A DNA stretch of 64,000 nt from Sedimenticola hydrogenitrophicus (GCF_029017505.1 NZ_JAQGEI010000001.1:62001-126000), one strand, 5' to 3'. Positions 1 through 8,494 are shown, counted from the stretch's first letter. Translations and numbers: made by a program. Notes: generated by a model from the letters alone, not told the origin.

Positions 1-1
1 C

Positions 2-862
2 ATGTACGGCAGCGACGAGCTGGAGCAGATCACCATCCCGCTGAAATTCCATGGCGATGTGCTGGGGCTCTATCGCCTGCTGATCAAAAAGTCGGGACTG
101 GAGGGGCGCGAGGAGACCTACGACCTGCTCTATACCATCGGCAGCCACCTGGGCATCGCCATCGCCAAGCACCGCTCGGACGAGGAGGCGCGGCGCCTCT
201 CCATTATCGAGGAGCGCACCGCCCTGGCCCATGAACTGCACGACTCCCTGGCCCAGACCCTGGCCAGCCTGCGCTTCCAGGTGCGCATGCTGGACGAGAC
301 CCTGGAGCAGGAGCCGGGCGACAACTCCCTGGCCCGCAACGAGCTGGAGCGGATCAAGAACGGGCTGGACGAGGCGCATACCGAGCTGCGGGAACTGCTC
401 AACAACTTCCTCGCCCCGGTGGACCAGCGCGGCCTGATCCTGGCGCTGGAGAAGATGACCCAGCGCTTCCGCCAGGACACCGGGATCCCCATCTTCTTCC
501 AGTGCGGCTGTCGCCAGGTCAATATGGGGGCCAGCGAGGAGATGCAGCTGCTGCGCATCGTACAGGAGAGCCTGGCCAACATCCGCAAGCATGCCAAGGC
601 GCATACCGTGCGCGTGCTGCTCACTTGCAACGCCGACGGCGAATACCGCTTGCTGGTGGAGGACGACGGCGTCGGCTTCGACAACGTCCGGCCACACGGC
701 AATCCGGGGGAACATATCGGCCTCTCGATCATGGAGGAGCGGGCCCGGCGGGTGGGGGCCGAGATCAGGATCGAGAGTGAACCGGGTGAAGGTACCCGGG
801 TTGAACTGACCTATAGCCCGGGCCTGAGCGCCCGCAAAAGCGAGCAGAAAGAGAGCGGCTGA
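2..862 (+). CDS. NarX-type sensor histidine kinase, 5'-truncated by window edge
   Basis: C-terminal part of a NarX/NarL-family sensor kinase. The visible protein begins inside a GAF-like domain (about residues 1-60). Next is a HisKA_3 dimerisation helix with the phospho-acceptor motif HELHDSLAQTLAS near residue 80, then an HATPase_c domain with the N-box QESLANIRKHAKA and the G-box VEDDGVGFD. HisKA_3 kinases phosphorylate LuxR-type receivers, and such a receiver follows with a TGATG overlap, so the pair is probably co-translated. The frame is open to the window edge, so the true start and the sensory N-terminus lie outside. The signal is unknown; a nitrate role cannot be claimed because the input region is missing. 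Confidence 0.9.
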   Translation: MYGSDELEQITIPLKFHGDVLGLYRLLIKKSGLEGREETYDLLYTIGSHLGIAIAKHRSDEEARRLSIIEERTALAHELHDSLAQTLASLRFQVRMLDETLEQEPGDNSLARNELERIKNGLDEAHTELRELLNNFLAPVDQRGLILALEKMTQRFRQDTGIPIFFQCGCRQVNMGASEEMQLLRIVQESLANIRKHAKAHTVRVLLTCNADGEYRLLVEDDGVGFDNVRPHGNPGEHIGLSIMEERARRVGAEIRIESEPGEGTRVELTYSPGLSARKSEQKESG

Positions 863-1509
863 TGCGTATCCTGTTAATCGATGACCACGCGCTGTTTCGT
901 ATCGGCCTCCAGGAGCTGTTGCAGCGCCGCGGCATCAACGTGATCGGTGCCTTCGGCAATTGCCGGGAGGGGATCGAAATGGCCGCGCGCGAACGGCCCG
1001 ACGTGGTGCTGCTGGATATGCGCATGCCGGAGATGAACGGCATCGAGGTGCTGCGGGTGCTGCGCGAGCAGGGGCTGACCATGCCGATCGCCATGCTCAC
1101 CACCAGCCGCGAGGAGAGCGACGTGATCAACTCCCTGCAGGGGGGCTCCCAGGGTTATCTGCTCAAGGACATGGAGCCGGACGACCTGGTCAATGCCCTG
1201 CACGCCATCGTTGGCGGCGCCACCATCGTCGCCCAGGAGCTGACCGGCATCCTCGCCAAGGCGGTGCAGGGCGAGGGCCAGGCCAGCACCGCCCGGGATG
1301 TCTTTGCCGACCTCACCCCGCGCGAGGCGGAGATCCTCTGCCTGCTGGCGGATGGCCAGAGCAACAAGGTGATCGCGCGCAACCTGGGCATCTCCGACGG
1401 CACCGTCAAGCTGCACGTCAAATCCATCCTGCGCAAACTCAATGTGCACTCGCGGGTCGAGGCGGCGGTGATCGCCGTCGAACAGGCGCTCTGCTCCCGT
1501 GAACAGTAA
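862..1509 (+). CDS. NarL/FixJ-family two-component response regulator
   Basis: 215-residue transcription factor. The receiver domain carries DDHALF at the N-terminus and the phospho-acceptor Asp near residue 52 (VVLLDMRMPEMNG). A LuxR/GerE helix-turn-helix lies at about 150-205 (LTPREAEILCLLADGQSNK, then SDGTVKLHVKSILRKL). The start ATG overlaps the stop of the upstream NarX-type kinase by one base, so this is almost certainly its cognate regulator. A MITE-like fold-back element sits directly after the stop codon. Target genes cannot be deduced from this window. Confidence 0.95.
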   Translation: MRILLIDDHALFRIGLQELLQRRGINVIGAFGNCREGIEMAARERPDVVLLDMRMPEMNGIEVLRVLREQGLTMPIAMLTTSREESDVINSLQGGSQGYLLKDMEPDDLVNALHAIVGGATIVAQELTGILAKAVQGEGQASTARDVFADLTPREAEILCLLADGQSNKVIARNLGISDGTVKLHVKSILRKLNVHSRVEAAVIAVEQALCSREQ

Positions 1510-1517
1510 CCCTCATC

Positions 1518-1724
1518 GTAACTACTCACGGGGTGATTGGCCTGCCTTGCCGGCCTCACGTGATGGCTTGTGTCCTCGAATCCGGCCCCTTTTTCAGCGC
1601 CTGCCCAAACTCGCTTCGCTCAAACAAGGGCAGGCTTGAATCTGAAAAAGGAGCCGGATTCGAGGCGCCATCAAGATCGGCCAACAAAGCAGGCCAATCA
1701 CTTACAGACTGGGTGAGTAGTTAC
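1518..1724. mobile_element. 207-bp fold-back MITE-like element with 8-bp target duplication
   Basis: The ends are perfect 12-bp inverted repeats, GTAACTACTCAC (1518-1529) and GTGAGTAGTTAC (1713-1724). Further inside, GTGATTGGCCTGC pairs with GCAGGCCAATCAC, and long arms around 1563-1597 and 1641-1672 also pair, so nearly the whole element folds on itself. It is flanked by an exact 8-bp direct repeat, CCCTCATC (1510-1517 and 1725-1732), as expected of a target-site duplication. There is no coding capacity. IS66-family elements typically have termini starting GTAA and make 8-bp duplications, so IS66-type mobilisation is a reasonable inference. Confidence 0.85.
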
Positions 1725-1767
1725 CCCTCATCAACGATAAACCAAGGTAGTCACAGGACTTATCCCT

Positions 1768-2238
1768 ATGATGCGATTTATTGAACTGATCCGCAGCTGT
1801 CTGACGGATGTAAAAGAGATCATGCCGTGGGATCTGGAGGAGCGCCAGCTGGCCAATCCCGATCTGCTGATAGTCGACGTGCGCGAGCCGGAAGAGTTCG
1901 CCGCCATGCACATCCCCGGCTCCATGAACGTGCCGCGCGGCATCCTCGAATCGGCCTGCGAATGGGACTACGAAGAGACCGAGCCGGAACTGGTGCGCGC
2001 ACGCGAGTGCGAGATCGTGGTGGTCTGCCGCTCCGGCTACCGCAGCGTGCTGGCCGCCAACTCCCTGCAGGTACTCGGCTTCGAAAACGTCGCCTCGCTG
2101 AAGACCGGCCTGCGCGGCTGGAACGACTACGAACAGCCGCTGGTGGACGCCAACGAACAGCCGGTGGACGTGGACGACGGCGACGACTACTTCACCACCA
2201 AGCTGAGGCCGGAGCAGAGGCGGCCGGTCGGGGGCTGA
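1768..2238 (+). CDS. Rhodanese-like domain protein
   Basis: 156-residue cytoplasmic protein with one rhodanese domain (about residues 20-130). The typical N-terminal signature LLIVDVREPEEFAAMHIPGS is present, and the active-site loop is CRSGYRS with the catalytic Cys, so sulfurtransferase or persulfide-carrier chemistry is possible. The C-terminus is acidic (VDVDDGDDYF). No signal peptide is visible. It stands alone on the plus strand, after a mobile element and before a second repeat element. The physiological sulfur donor or acceptor is not evident. Confidence 0.9.
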   Translation: MMRFIELIRSCLTDVKEIMPWDLEERQLANPDLLIVDVREPEEFAAMHIPGSMNVPRGILESACEWDYEETEPELVRARECEIVVVCRSGYRSVLAANSLQVLGFENVASLKTGLRGWNDYEQPLVDANEQPVDVDDGDDYFTTKLRPEQRRPVGG

Positions 2239-2317
2239 ACCCACTGTCCGTGTGCAGGGCGCCGGGTTCACTCCGTACCCTTGGGAGCAATAGGGGGGAG
2301 CAATAGGGGACAGACCA

Positions 2318-2646
2318 GAATGGCACTTACTTAAGCCAAGAACCACCGTCATCCCGGCGCAGGCCGGAGGAGTGGTGCAGGAGGAGTGGTACAGGGATGT
2401 ACCGTTTACGGAGCCGAGGATGCCATGCACCGTTTACGGACCTAAGGATGGCATCCAGACTGCTTAATGGTGGCCGTATTCCTGGATTATTCGCTTCGCT
2501 CACCCTTCGGGCCGACTTTCAGTCGTTCAACGCGCTTCGCGCTTTTGTCCGGTCTGAGCCGGAGAAGTGGTGCAGGAACGCACCGGTTACGGACCTAAGG
2601 ATGGAATGACGAAAATCCTGCAATTCGCCTTAAGTAAGTGCCATTC
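2318..2646. mobile_element. Fold-back repeat element, family A, long copy
   Basis: Bounded by perfect 18-bp inverted repeats GAATGGCACTTACTTAAG (2318-2335) and its complement (2629-2646). An 11-bp direct repeat, GGGACAGACCA, lies just outside both ends (2307-2317 and 2647-2657). The same termini and interior (GGAGTGGTGCAG, CACCGTTTACGGACC, GATGGAATGACG) recur in a 134-bp copy at 27364-27497, so this copy carries about 195 bp of extra internal sequence, partly local duplications of the GGAGTGG/TTTACGGACC block. It encodes no plausible protein. A terminal-repeat-free fragment lies at 52431-52472. Confidence 0.75.
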
Positions 2647-2738
2647 GGGACAGACCACGGTTATGAAGGAGGAACGACGTAACCCATCGGTTCCGATCAA
2701 TAGGCTACGTTGCGCTTCACCGATCCTCTCATCGCCGG

Positions 2739-3242
2739 CTAGCCGTCCTTCCCCTGGCGTTGTTCGGCCTCCAATGCCGTGACCAGATCCTGGAATACCG
2801 TTTGGTTGCGTTCGTCGATGGCGCATAGGCGGCGATGGGCGGAGAGGACCAGTTCCAGCATTTCGCGCTCGTCCACGGCCAGGGTCTCCAAGGCTTCCAG
2901 TTCGGCGGTCTCGATACTGTCGCCGCTCAGGATATGGAACTGCTGATCGAAGCAAACTACCCGCAGTAGCTCGGTGATATCCGGGTTGGACGAGACGATC
3001 ACCGGCTTGCCTTCTCCCCGCTGCGCCAGGTGATTGGCAATACCTGCCAGGATGCCGAGACAGGTGCTGTCGATGGTTTCGGCCTGATTGAGGTCGATCA
3101 GGTAACGGGTCAGCCTGCTGTCGGCGAAGGTGTTGTTGAGCAGGGCATCGATGGCGGGCGCCAAAGGGTGACGGACGTCACCGGAGAGCTGTAGGATCAA
3201 AGTGTCGCCATCTTTGGCATAGCGTGCAGAATTCTTATTCAT
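2739..3242 (-). CDS. STAS-domain anti-sigma-factor antagonist-like protein
   Basis: 167-residue protein with a STAS fold in the first ~115 residues. The switch region reads TIDSTCLGILAG, with Ser59 at the position that is phosphorylated in SpoIIAA/RsbV proteins. The last ~50 residues form a charged extension. It starts one base after the stop of the receiver-PP2C phosphatase gene, the enzyme class that dephosphorylates STAS antagonists, so the two are very likely partners. The architecture resembles the HsbR/HsbA switch of Pseudomonas. No anti-sigma kinase (HATPase_c of RsbW type) was found here. Confidence 0.85.
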   Translation of the reverse strand: MNKNSARYAKDGDTLILQLSGDVRHPLAPAIDALLNNTFADSRLTRYLIDLNQAETIDSTCLGILAGIANHLAQRGEGKPVIVSSNPDITELLRVVCFDQQFHILSGDSIETAELEALETLAVDEREMLELVLSAHRRLCAIDERNQTVFQDLVTALEAEQRQGKDG

Positions 3243-3243
3243 T

Positions 3244-4440
3244 CTAACCGTCCCGTGTCAGCAGCAGCAGTGTGATGTCGTCGGGGTAGCTTTGACCCTC
3301 TCTCAATCCCAGGCGCTCGATCAGATTTCGGGCGCCGGGGTCGAAATGGTTCAGGGCGTCGAGCAGGTGCTGTTTCTTCTCCACCAGGGTCGGCTGAGGC
3401 AGCACCTCGAGGATGCCGTCGGAAAAGGCGGCAAGGGCGAAATGCTCCGGCAGGTCCAGGGTATCTGCAGCATAACCGGCTCCCGCAAAGAGCCCGACGG
3501 GTGGGCCTCGTCCCGGGAGAAAAACTGCCTGGGTGCCGTCGAACAGCATGGGGCTGGGAAAGTGTCCGCCAATGCTGAATTTGATCCGGTTATGCCCGGT
3601 GTCGATGACCGCATAGAAGATCGTCAGGTATTTCTCCAGTTGGTCCGACAGCAGGGTCTGGTTGAGGCGTGTGAGCAGCCGGTCGGGTTCCAGCACGGTT
3701 TGGTCATTGTCCTTGTGCAGCCGTTCGAGTTGACGGTTGACGTAACTCTTGAGGAGCACCGTAATGAAGGCGGAGGAGACGCCGTGGCCGGATACGTCGG
3801 CAAGATAGCAGCCAAAGTGGCCGCGATCGATACTGAAGTAGTCGACGAAATCACCGCTCAATACCATTGACGGCAGGAGGCTGTGGCTCAATCGATAGGG
3901 GCCGAGGTCGATCGCCTGCTCGGGCATGATCTGCAGCTGGATGCGACGTCCCGCATCGGCATCGTCGCGCATCTGCTGCAGGCTCTCCTGCAGACGGTGG
4001 TTGGCCTGTTCCAGATCCTGTTGGTAACGGTGGTTATCGCGGATCAATTGCGCCTTTCCCAGGGCGGCGGTGACGGCATGTTCGAGTACCGCCATGTCCT
4101 GGATCGGCTTGACGACAAAATCCCAGGCCCCGGCGCGCAGCGCGTCCACCGCATCTCCCAGCACCCCCGTACCGGAGACGGCGATGATCGGCAGTTCAGG
4201 ATGGGAGTGGTGCAGCTGCCCGATCACCTCCAGTCCATCGAGACCCGGCATGCGTAGATCGCTCAATACCAGATCAGGCCGTTGCCGCTTTACCGCCTCG
4301 ATCGCCTGCAGCCCGTCCTCCGCCTCGAACACCGAATAACCGGAATCTTCCAGATAGCCGGCGATGTTGTAGCGGATCATGCTCTCGTCATCCACTACCA
4401 GGATCCGGGTCTCCGCAACTGTCGGGGCGAGATTGCTCAT
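3244..4440 (-). CDS. Response regulator with SpoIIE-type PP2C phosphatase output
   Basis: 398 residues. The receiver domain is at about 10-125, with the phospho-acceptor Asp61 in LVLSDLRMPGLDG. A coiled-coil linker (about 130-175) leads to a PP2C/SpoIIE phosphatase domain at about 185-395. All expected metal-binding acidic motifs are visible: SGDFVDYF, LADVSGHG, AFSDGILE and DDITLLLL. Phosphorylation of the receiver presumably switches the phosphatase, which would act on the STAS protein encoded immediately downstream. The start overlaps the stop of the upstream receiver gene by 4 bases (ATGA), supporting one transcript and translational coupling. Confidence 0.92.
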   Translation of the reverse strand: MSNLAPTVAETRILVVDDESMIRYNIAGYLEDSGYSVFEAEDGLQAIEAVKRQRPDLVLSDLRMPGLDGLEVIGQLHHSHPELPIIAVSGTGVLGDAVDALRAGAWDFVVKPIQDMAVLEHAVTAALGKAQLIRDNHRYQQDLEQANHRLQESLQQMRDDADAGRRIQLQIMPEQAIDLGPYRLSHSLLPSMVLSGDFVDYFSIDRGHFGCYLADVSGHGVSSAFITVLLKSYVNRQLERLHKDNDQTVLEPDRLLTRLNQTLLSDQLEKYLTIFYAVIDTGHNRIKFSIGGHFPSPMLFDGTQAVFLPGRGPPVGLFAGAGYAADTLDLPEHFALAAFSDGILEVLPQPTLVEKKQHLLDALNHFDPGARNLIERLGLREGQSYPDDITLLLLTRDG

Positions 4441-4811
4441 CGGCCGGCGCAGAGCGCGTGCACGGTTGCAGTAAATTCGGCCATGTCCATGATCGGTTTA
4501 CGGTACAGATGATCCGGCGTGATACCGATGGCGCTGAGCTCGGGGGATATGACATAGTTGGGTGACCCGGTATGGAGCAGGAAGCGGATCCCGGGGTCCT
4601 GCCGGTGCAGCGCCTGACAGGCCTCGTTGCCGTTCATGCCGGGCAGGCGCATATCCATGATGCATACCTGCACACTCAGTCCTGCCTCCACCAATCGCAA
4701 CGCATCCTCCGCCGAATTGGCGACATCGACCTCCAGCCCTTCATCCTCCAGATAGGCCGCCATATTGCTACTGATCAGCTCCTCATCGTCGACAATCAGG
4801 ACCGATGCCAT
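4437..4811 (-). CDS. Stand-alone receiver-domain response regulator
   Basis: 124-residue CheY-like protein consisting only of a receiver domain: VDDEE near the N-terminus, phospho-acceptor Asp53 in CIMDMRLPGMNG, Thr in LLHTGSP and Lys in YRKPIMD. I chose the ATG at 4811 because it has a GAGGAG ribosome-binding site and lies one base after the upstream kinase stop; the frame is open further upstream, but that part overlaps the kinase gene. It probably relays phosphoryl groups within this operon or competes with the receiver of the phosphatase gene. No output domain is present. Confidence 0.88.
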   Translation of the reverse strand: MASVLIVDDEELISSNMAAYLEDEGLEVDVANSAEDALRLVEAGLSVQVCIMDMRLPGMNGNEACQALHRQDPGIRFLLHTGSPNYVISPELSAIGITPDHLYRKPIMDMAEFTATVHALCAGR

Positions 4812-4812
4812 C

Positions 4813-6390
4813 TCAATGCTCCTCGTGCCGAGGTAGCCGCAGGGTGAACTTTGAGCCCTTGCCCGGAATGGAATCCACCTCCAATCGGCCATGGTGTTGC
4901 TCGGTGACGATGAAGTAGGCCACCGCGAGTCCAAGACCTGTCCCCATGCCGACCGGCTTGGTGGTGAAAAACGGTTCGAACAGACGGTGACGGACCTCCG
5001 CCGACATCCCCGGTCCGTTGTCGATCACCTCCAGGCGTAGCCACTGTTCCTCCTCACGCAGCCGCAGGGTGATAGCCGGAGCGGTCTGCTGTGGATTGCC
5101 GGCCATCGCCTGGGCGGCATTTTTCAGCAGGTTGAGCAGCACCTGTTCGATGGCCATGGCTTCGCAGAAGATCACGTCGGAGCGGATATCGTAGTCGCGC
5201 TCGATGCTGATGCGCCGGAAGTCGTAGTTTTTCTTGACGTCATAGTCGTGGCTGGCGAGGTGCAGCACGGTCTCCACCAGTTCGCACAAGGAGGTTGGGA
5301 CGAAACTCGAGGTGCTGCGCCGGCTATAAGCGAGCATCTCGGTGACGATTCGTCCCGCCCGCTCGGTAGCCTCCTGCATGCCGGCGATAAACTGAAAGAG
5401 TCCGCGCTCGGTCATATAGCGGCGCATTGTGTCCAGATCCAAGCCCAGATTATCGGCCACCTCCCGGTTCTTCGGGATCTCGTCGGAGAGCCGGCGCACC
5501 AGGTTTTGGCAGCTCTGGGCGATGATGCCAAGGGGGTTGTTGATCTCGTGGGCCATGCCTGCGGCCAGGCCCCCCACCGACATCATCTTCTCCGTCTGGA
5601 TCATCATCTCCTCGATGCGGACTCGTTCGGTAACATCATCGATACGGACCACTCCACCCAGGCCATCGGCAGAACTGAGCGGATAGACCACCAGGTCGAT
5701 AAAACGGGTGCCGCTACCGCTTTGCAGAGGGAGGCGTTCCTTGCGCACCGGATGGCGTTCGCGAATGGCGCTGCTGATATCCCCCAGTTGACGCTCCAGA
5801 AAGGGGAAGAGCTTGACCAGGGGTTGGCCGATGCCCTCCCTGATGTCCATATTCCGCTCCGCCGCGGCGGAGCGGTTCCAGTGGGTAATAATGCCCTGCT
5901 CATCCACGCCGACCAGGATCGATGGCATGGAGTCGATGATGTCCTGGAGAGAGGCCCGGGCGTTGCGCAGGGCCTTTTCCGCCTCTTTCTGTACCGTCAG
6001 GTCATGGATGATGCCGATAAAGCCATGGAACTCCGCCACCTTGACCTCTCCCACTGAGAGGTAGATGGGGAAAACGGTACCGTCCTTGCGCCGTCCCTCC
6101 ACCTCACGGCCGCTGCCGATGATATGGGGCTCTTCGGTCTCCAGGTAACGGGCGATATATTCGTCGTGATGCCGGCTGTAGGCCGGTGCCGCCAACAGCT
6201 TGATATTGCGCCCCATCACCTCTTCCGCCGGATAGCCGAACAGGCGCTCGGCAACCGGATTGAACATCTCGATGTTGCCGTGGATATCGATGGCGATAAC
6301 CGCATCGGCGACGTTGTTGACTATTTCCCGTACCCTGGGATCGGCACTCCAGAAACGAACCCGCTGTGCTTGGTTTACTGAGGTATCCAT
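4813..6390 (-). CDS. PAS-PAS sensor histidine kinase
   Basis: 525-residue soluble kinase. A first PAS domain (about 20-135) with a PAC segment is followed by a second PAS (about 145-255). HisKA has the phospho-acceptor His281 in GMAHEINNPLG, and HATPase_c has NLLKNAAQAM, VIDNGPGMS and GTGLGLAVAYF. No transmembrane segment is visible, so it should sense a cytoplasmic cue such as redox or a cofactor. The ATG at 6390 was chosen over an upstream in-frame TTG at 6456 because the protein aligns naturally from there. It heads a four-gene operon ending in PP2C and STAS genes, and its promoter carries an IscR-like palindrome. Confidence 0.9.
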   Translation of the reverse strand: MDTSVNQAQRVRFWSADPRVREIVNNVADAVIAIDIHGNIEMFNPVAERLFGYPAEEVMGRNIKLLAAPAYSRHHDEYIARYLETEEPHIIGSGREVEGRRKDGTVFPIYLSVGEVKVAEFHGFIGIIHDLTVQKEAEKALRNARASLQDIIDSMPSILVGVDEQGIITHWNRSAAAERNMDIREGIGQPLVKLFPFLERQLGDISSAIRERHPVRKERLPLQSGSGTRFIDLVVYPLSSADGLGGVVRIDDVTERVRIEEMMIQTEKMMSVGGLAAGMAHEINNPLGIIAQSCQNLVRRLSDEIPKNREVADNLGLDLDTMRRYMTERGLFQFIAGMQEATERAGRIVTEMLAYSRRSTSSFVPTSLCELVETVLHLASHDYDVKKNYDFRRISIERDYDIRSDVIFCEAMAIEQVLLNLLKNAAQAMAGNPQQTAPAITLRLREEEQWLRLEVIDNGPGMSAEVRHRLFEPFFTTKPVGMGTGLGLAVAYFIVTEQHHGRLEVDSIPGKGSKFTLRLPRHEEH

Positions 6391-6461
6391 CGTTACGCTC
6401 GTGTCCCAGCCCGTTTGGACCCAATAACCTATCCCCCTCCCGCCCTCTGCGGGCAAATCTT

Positions 6462-6489
6462 AGTATAGTTGACTAAATTTGTCGGGTAA
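6462..6489 (-). promoter_or_regulatory. Promoter of the kinase/phosphatase operon with IscR type-1-like site
   Basis: On the minus strand a good -10 box, TATACT (6467-6462), is preceded by a poor -35 (TTACCC, 17-bp spacing). Overlapping it, plus-strand 6465-6489 matches the 25-bp IscR type-1 consensus as I recall it (ATASYYGACTRWWWYAGTCRRSTAT) at 23 positions. The half-sites are ATAGTTGACT and GTCGGGTAA, and mismatches are at positions 16 and 25. Such placement would allow repression by a Fe-S-loaded IscR/Rrf2-family regulator. This is a motif match only; no such regulator is encoded in the window. Confidence 0.45.
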
Positions 6490-6639
6490 TGGTTCGGATA
6501 TAAACCGCCAACCAGAACCGCAATCCCGGGGGCCGGCATTCGATTAACTGTGCCGTGATGCTAATCACCTGACGGTTGGCCTTAAAGCGTACGAAGCGGC
6601 CATAGCAACTCGGGTTGATTTAGCGGGGAATATTCGAGG

Positions 6640-8391
6640 TTAGAGTGACGGGTGTCCTGGAAAGCCGGGCAGCAGGGAGGCAAAGGGCGGCGGCAGCGTC
6701 AGCAGCGGGGTGATATTGTCCGCCGGCACCGGCCGTTGGAAATAATAGCCCTGCACCCGTTCGCAGCCCTCGTTGTGCAGGAATTCGAGCTGTTCCCGGG
6801 TTTCGACGCCTTCGGCCACGACATGGAGCCGCAGTCGCTCCGCCATCGCGATAATGGCCCGGATAATCGCCGCGTCGTCAAGGTCGTTGGGCAGATCGTC
6901 GACAAAGGTTTTATCGATCTTCAGCACGTTCACCGGAAACCGCTTAAGATAGCTCAGGCTCGAATAGCCGGTGCCGAAATCGTCCAGCGAGATCGAAAGC
7001 CCAAGGTCGCGCAGCTTTTTCAACATCTCCAGGGCCGTATCCGGATCCTGCATCAGCGCCGTCTCGGTAATTTCGATCTCCAGCTGCTCGGGATCCAGCT
7101 GATGATTTTCGATGATGCGGCTGACGATCTCCACCAGGTTGTGCTGGTGGAACTGAAAGGCCGAGAGGTTCACGGCCATCCGCGGTGTCGGTGATATGCC
7201 GGTCGCCTGCCAGTGACTGACCTGTTGACACGCCTCTGCCAGCACCCACTGCCCGATCGGCAGAATCTGTCCGGTCTCTTCGGCTATCGGAATAAAAGTG
7301 GCCGGCGAGATCGGCCCCCGGTCTGGATGCGTCCAGCGCAACAGTGCCTCGACCGCAACAACACGGCCGCTGGACAGCTCGACCTGGGGCTGGTAGTGGA
7401 GCGAGAATCGCTGGCCTTTCACCGCCTGCCCCAGATCCCGTTCCAGGCTCAGGCGCTGATGCAACTGCTCGCGGATCTCGGGTTTGAAGAACCGGCAGCC
7501 ACCCTTGCCCTCCTTTTTGACCCTGTGCATCGCCATGGCTACATTGCGTTGCAGCTCTTCCGCGTCCTTGCCGTCGTCCGGAAAAACACTGACACCGATA
7601 CTGGCATGGACCTGCAGCGCATAGCCGCTAAGGGTGACAGGCTTGGCGAGCGTCCTCTGCAGTTTGCCGATGCTCCGCACCAGGTCGCTTTTCAGCGCCA
7701 GACTCGGCAGGATCAGGACAAACTCGTCGCCGGCCAGTCGTGCGACCACGTCGTCCGGCTTGACACACCTGACCAGACGCCGGGCAATCTTCTTCAGCAG
7801 TTGATCGCCGGCGTCCTGGCCCAGGCTGCTGTTGATATCGCGAAAGCGAACCAGGTTAAGGTGCACCAGCCCGACCATCTGTCCTGCCCGCCGGGCCTGC
7901 TCGATCGACTGGTCGAGACGCCTGTCGAACAGGGCATGATTCGGCAGGGCGGTGAGTTCGTCATAATTGGCCAGGAAGTGGAGGCGTCTTTCGGCCAGAC
8001 GCCGCTGACGCCGCGTTTCCGACTCCCGCAACTCGCGGGGCACCGTGGCCGACAACCGGCGCAGGTTACCCTTGAGGATGTAGTCCTGGGCGCCCGACTT
8101 GACGGCCTCGACCGCACTCTCCTCGCCGAGGGTACCGGAGACGAAAATAAAGGGTACATCCGGATCCTTCTGGCGTACCAGTCGCAGCGCCTTGATACCA
8201 TCGAAGGTGGGCATCGTAAAGTCTGAAAACACGATCTGCCAGGGGTTCTGCAGTGCCTCTGCCAGGGCCTCTTCGGTGTCGACGCAGACATAGTCCGGCT
8301 CGTAGCCGTTGCGGCGCAACTCCCGCAGCAACAGCTGAGCATCGTCCTCGACATCCTCAATAATCAGAGCCTGCAAAGGTATCCTGTCCAT
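6640..8391 (-). CDS. Receiver-GGDEF-EAL cyclic-di-GMP phosphodiesterase candidate
   Basis: 583 residues in three domains. The receiver (about 8-125) carries Asp57 in VFSDFTMPTFDG. The GGDEF domain (about 145-310) has the signature degenerated to RLAGDEF. The EAL domain (about 320-570) has an intact motif VEALLRWTHP, DDFGTGYSSLSYLKRFP, KID and VVAEGVET. The intact EAL residues suggest c-di-GMP hydrolysis, with the GGDEF domain possibly regulatory (GTP-binding) or weakly active. It lies 103 bp downstream of a receiver/kinase/YfiR-like/TonB-receptor operon on the same strand and is its probable output enzyme. Confidence 0.92.
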   Translation of the reverse strand: MDRIPLQALIIEDVEDDAQLLLRELRRNGYEPDYVCVDTEEALAEALQNPWQIVFSDFTMPTFDGIKALRLVRQKDPDVPFIFVSGTLGEESAVEAVKSGAQDYILKGNLRRLSATVPRELRESETRRQRRLAERRLHFLANYDELTALPNHALFDRRLDQSIEQARRAGQMVGLVHLNLVRFRDINSSLGQDAGDQLLKKIARRLVRCVKPDDVVARLAGDEFVLILPSLALKSDLVRSIGKLQRTLAKPVTLSGYALQVHASIGVSVFPDDGKDAEELQRNVAMAMHRVKKEGKGGCRFFKPEIREQLHQRLSLERDLGQAVKGQRFSLHYQPQVELSSGRVVAVEALLRWTHPDRGPISPATFIPIAEETGQILPIGQWVLAEACQQVSHWQATGISPTPRMAVNLSAFQFHQHNLVEIVSRIIENHQLDPEQLEIEITETALMQDPDTALEMLKKLRDLGLSISLDDFGTGYSSLSYLKRFPVNVLKIDKTFVDDLPNDLDDAAIIRAIIAMAERLRLHVVAEGVETREQLEFLHNEGCERVQGYYFQRPVPADNITPLLTLPPPFASLLPGFPGHPSL

Positions 8392-8494
8392 TATCCTTGC
8401 TCCTGTAAACGTACCGGCCCGCTGCTGTGGTCTGGCCGGGTCGGGTTCAGGGTCACCATCGATCAGGCCCCTGATTACTCCTGACTACCCCTGA

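Noticed and set aside
4812-4934. N-terminal extension of the stand-alone receiver gene
   Set aside because: These codons overlap the kinase gene in another frame and precede a proper ATG with GAGGAG, so they are not translated as part of the receiver.
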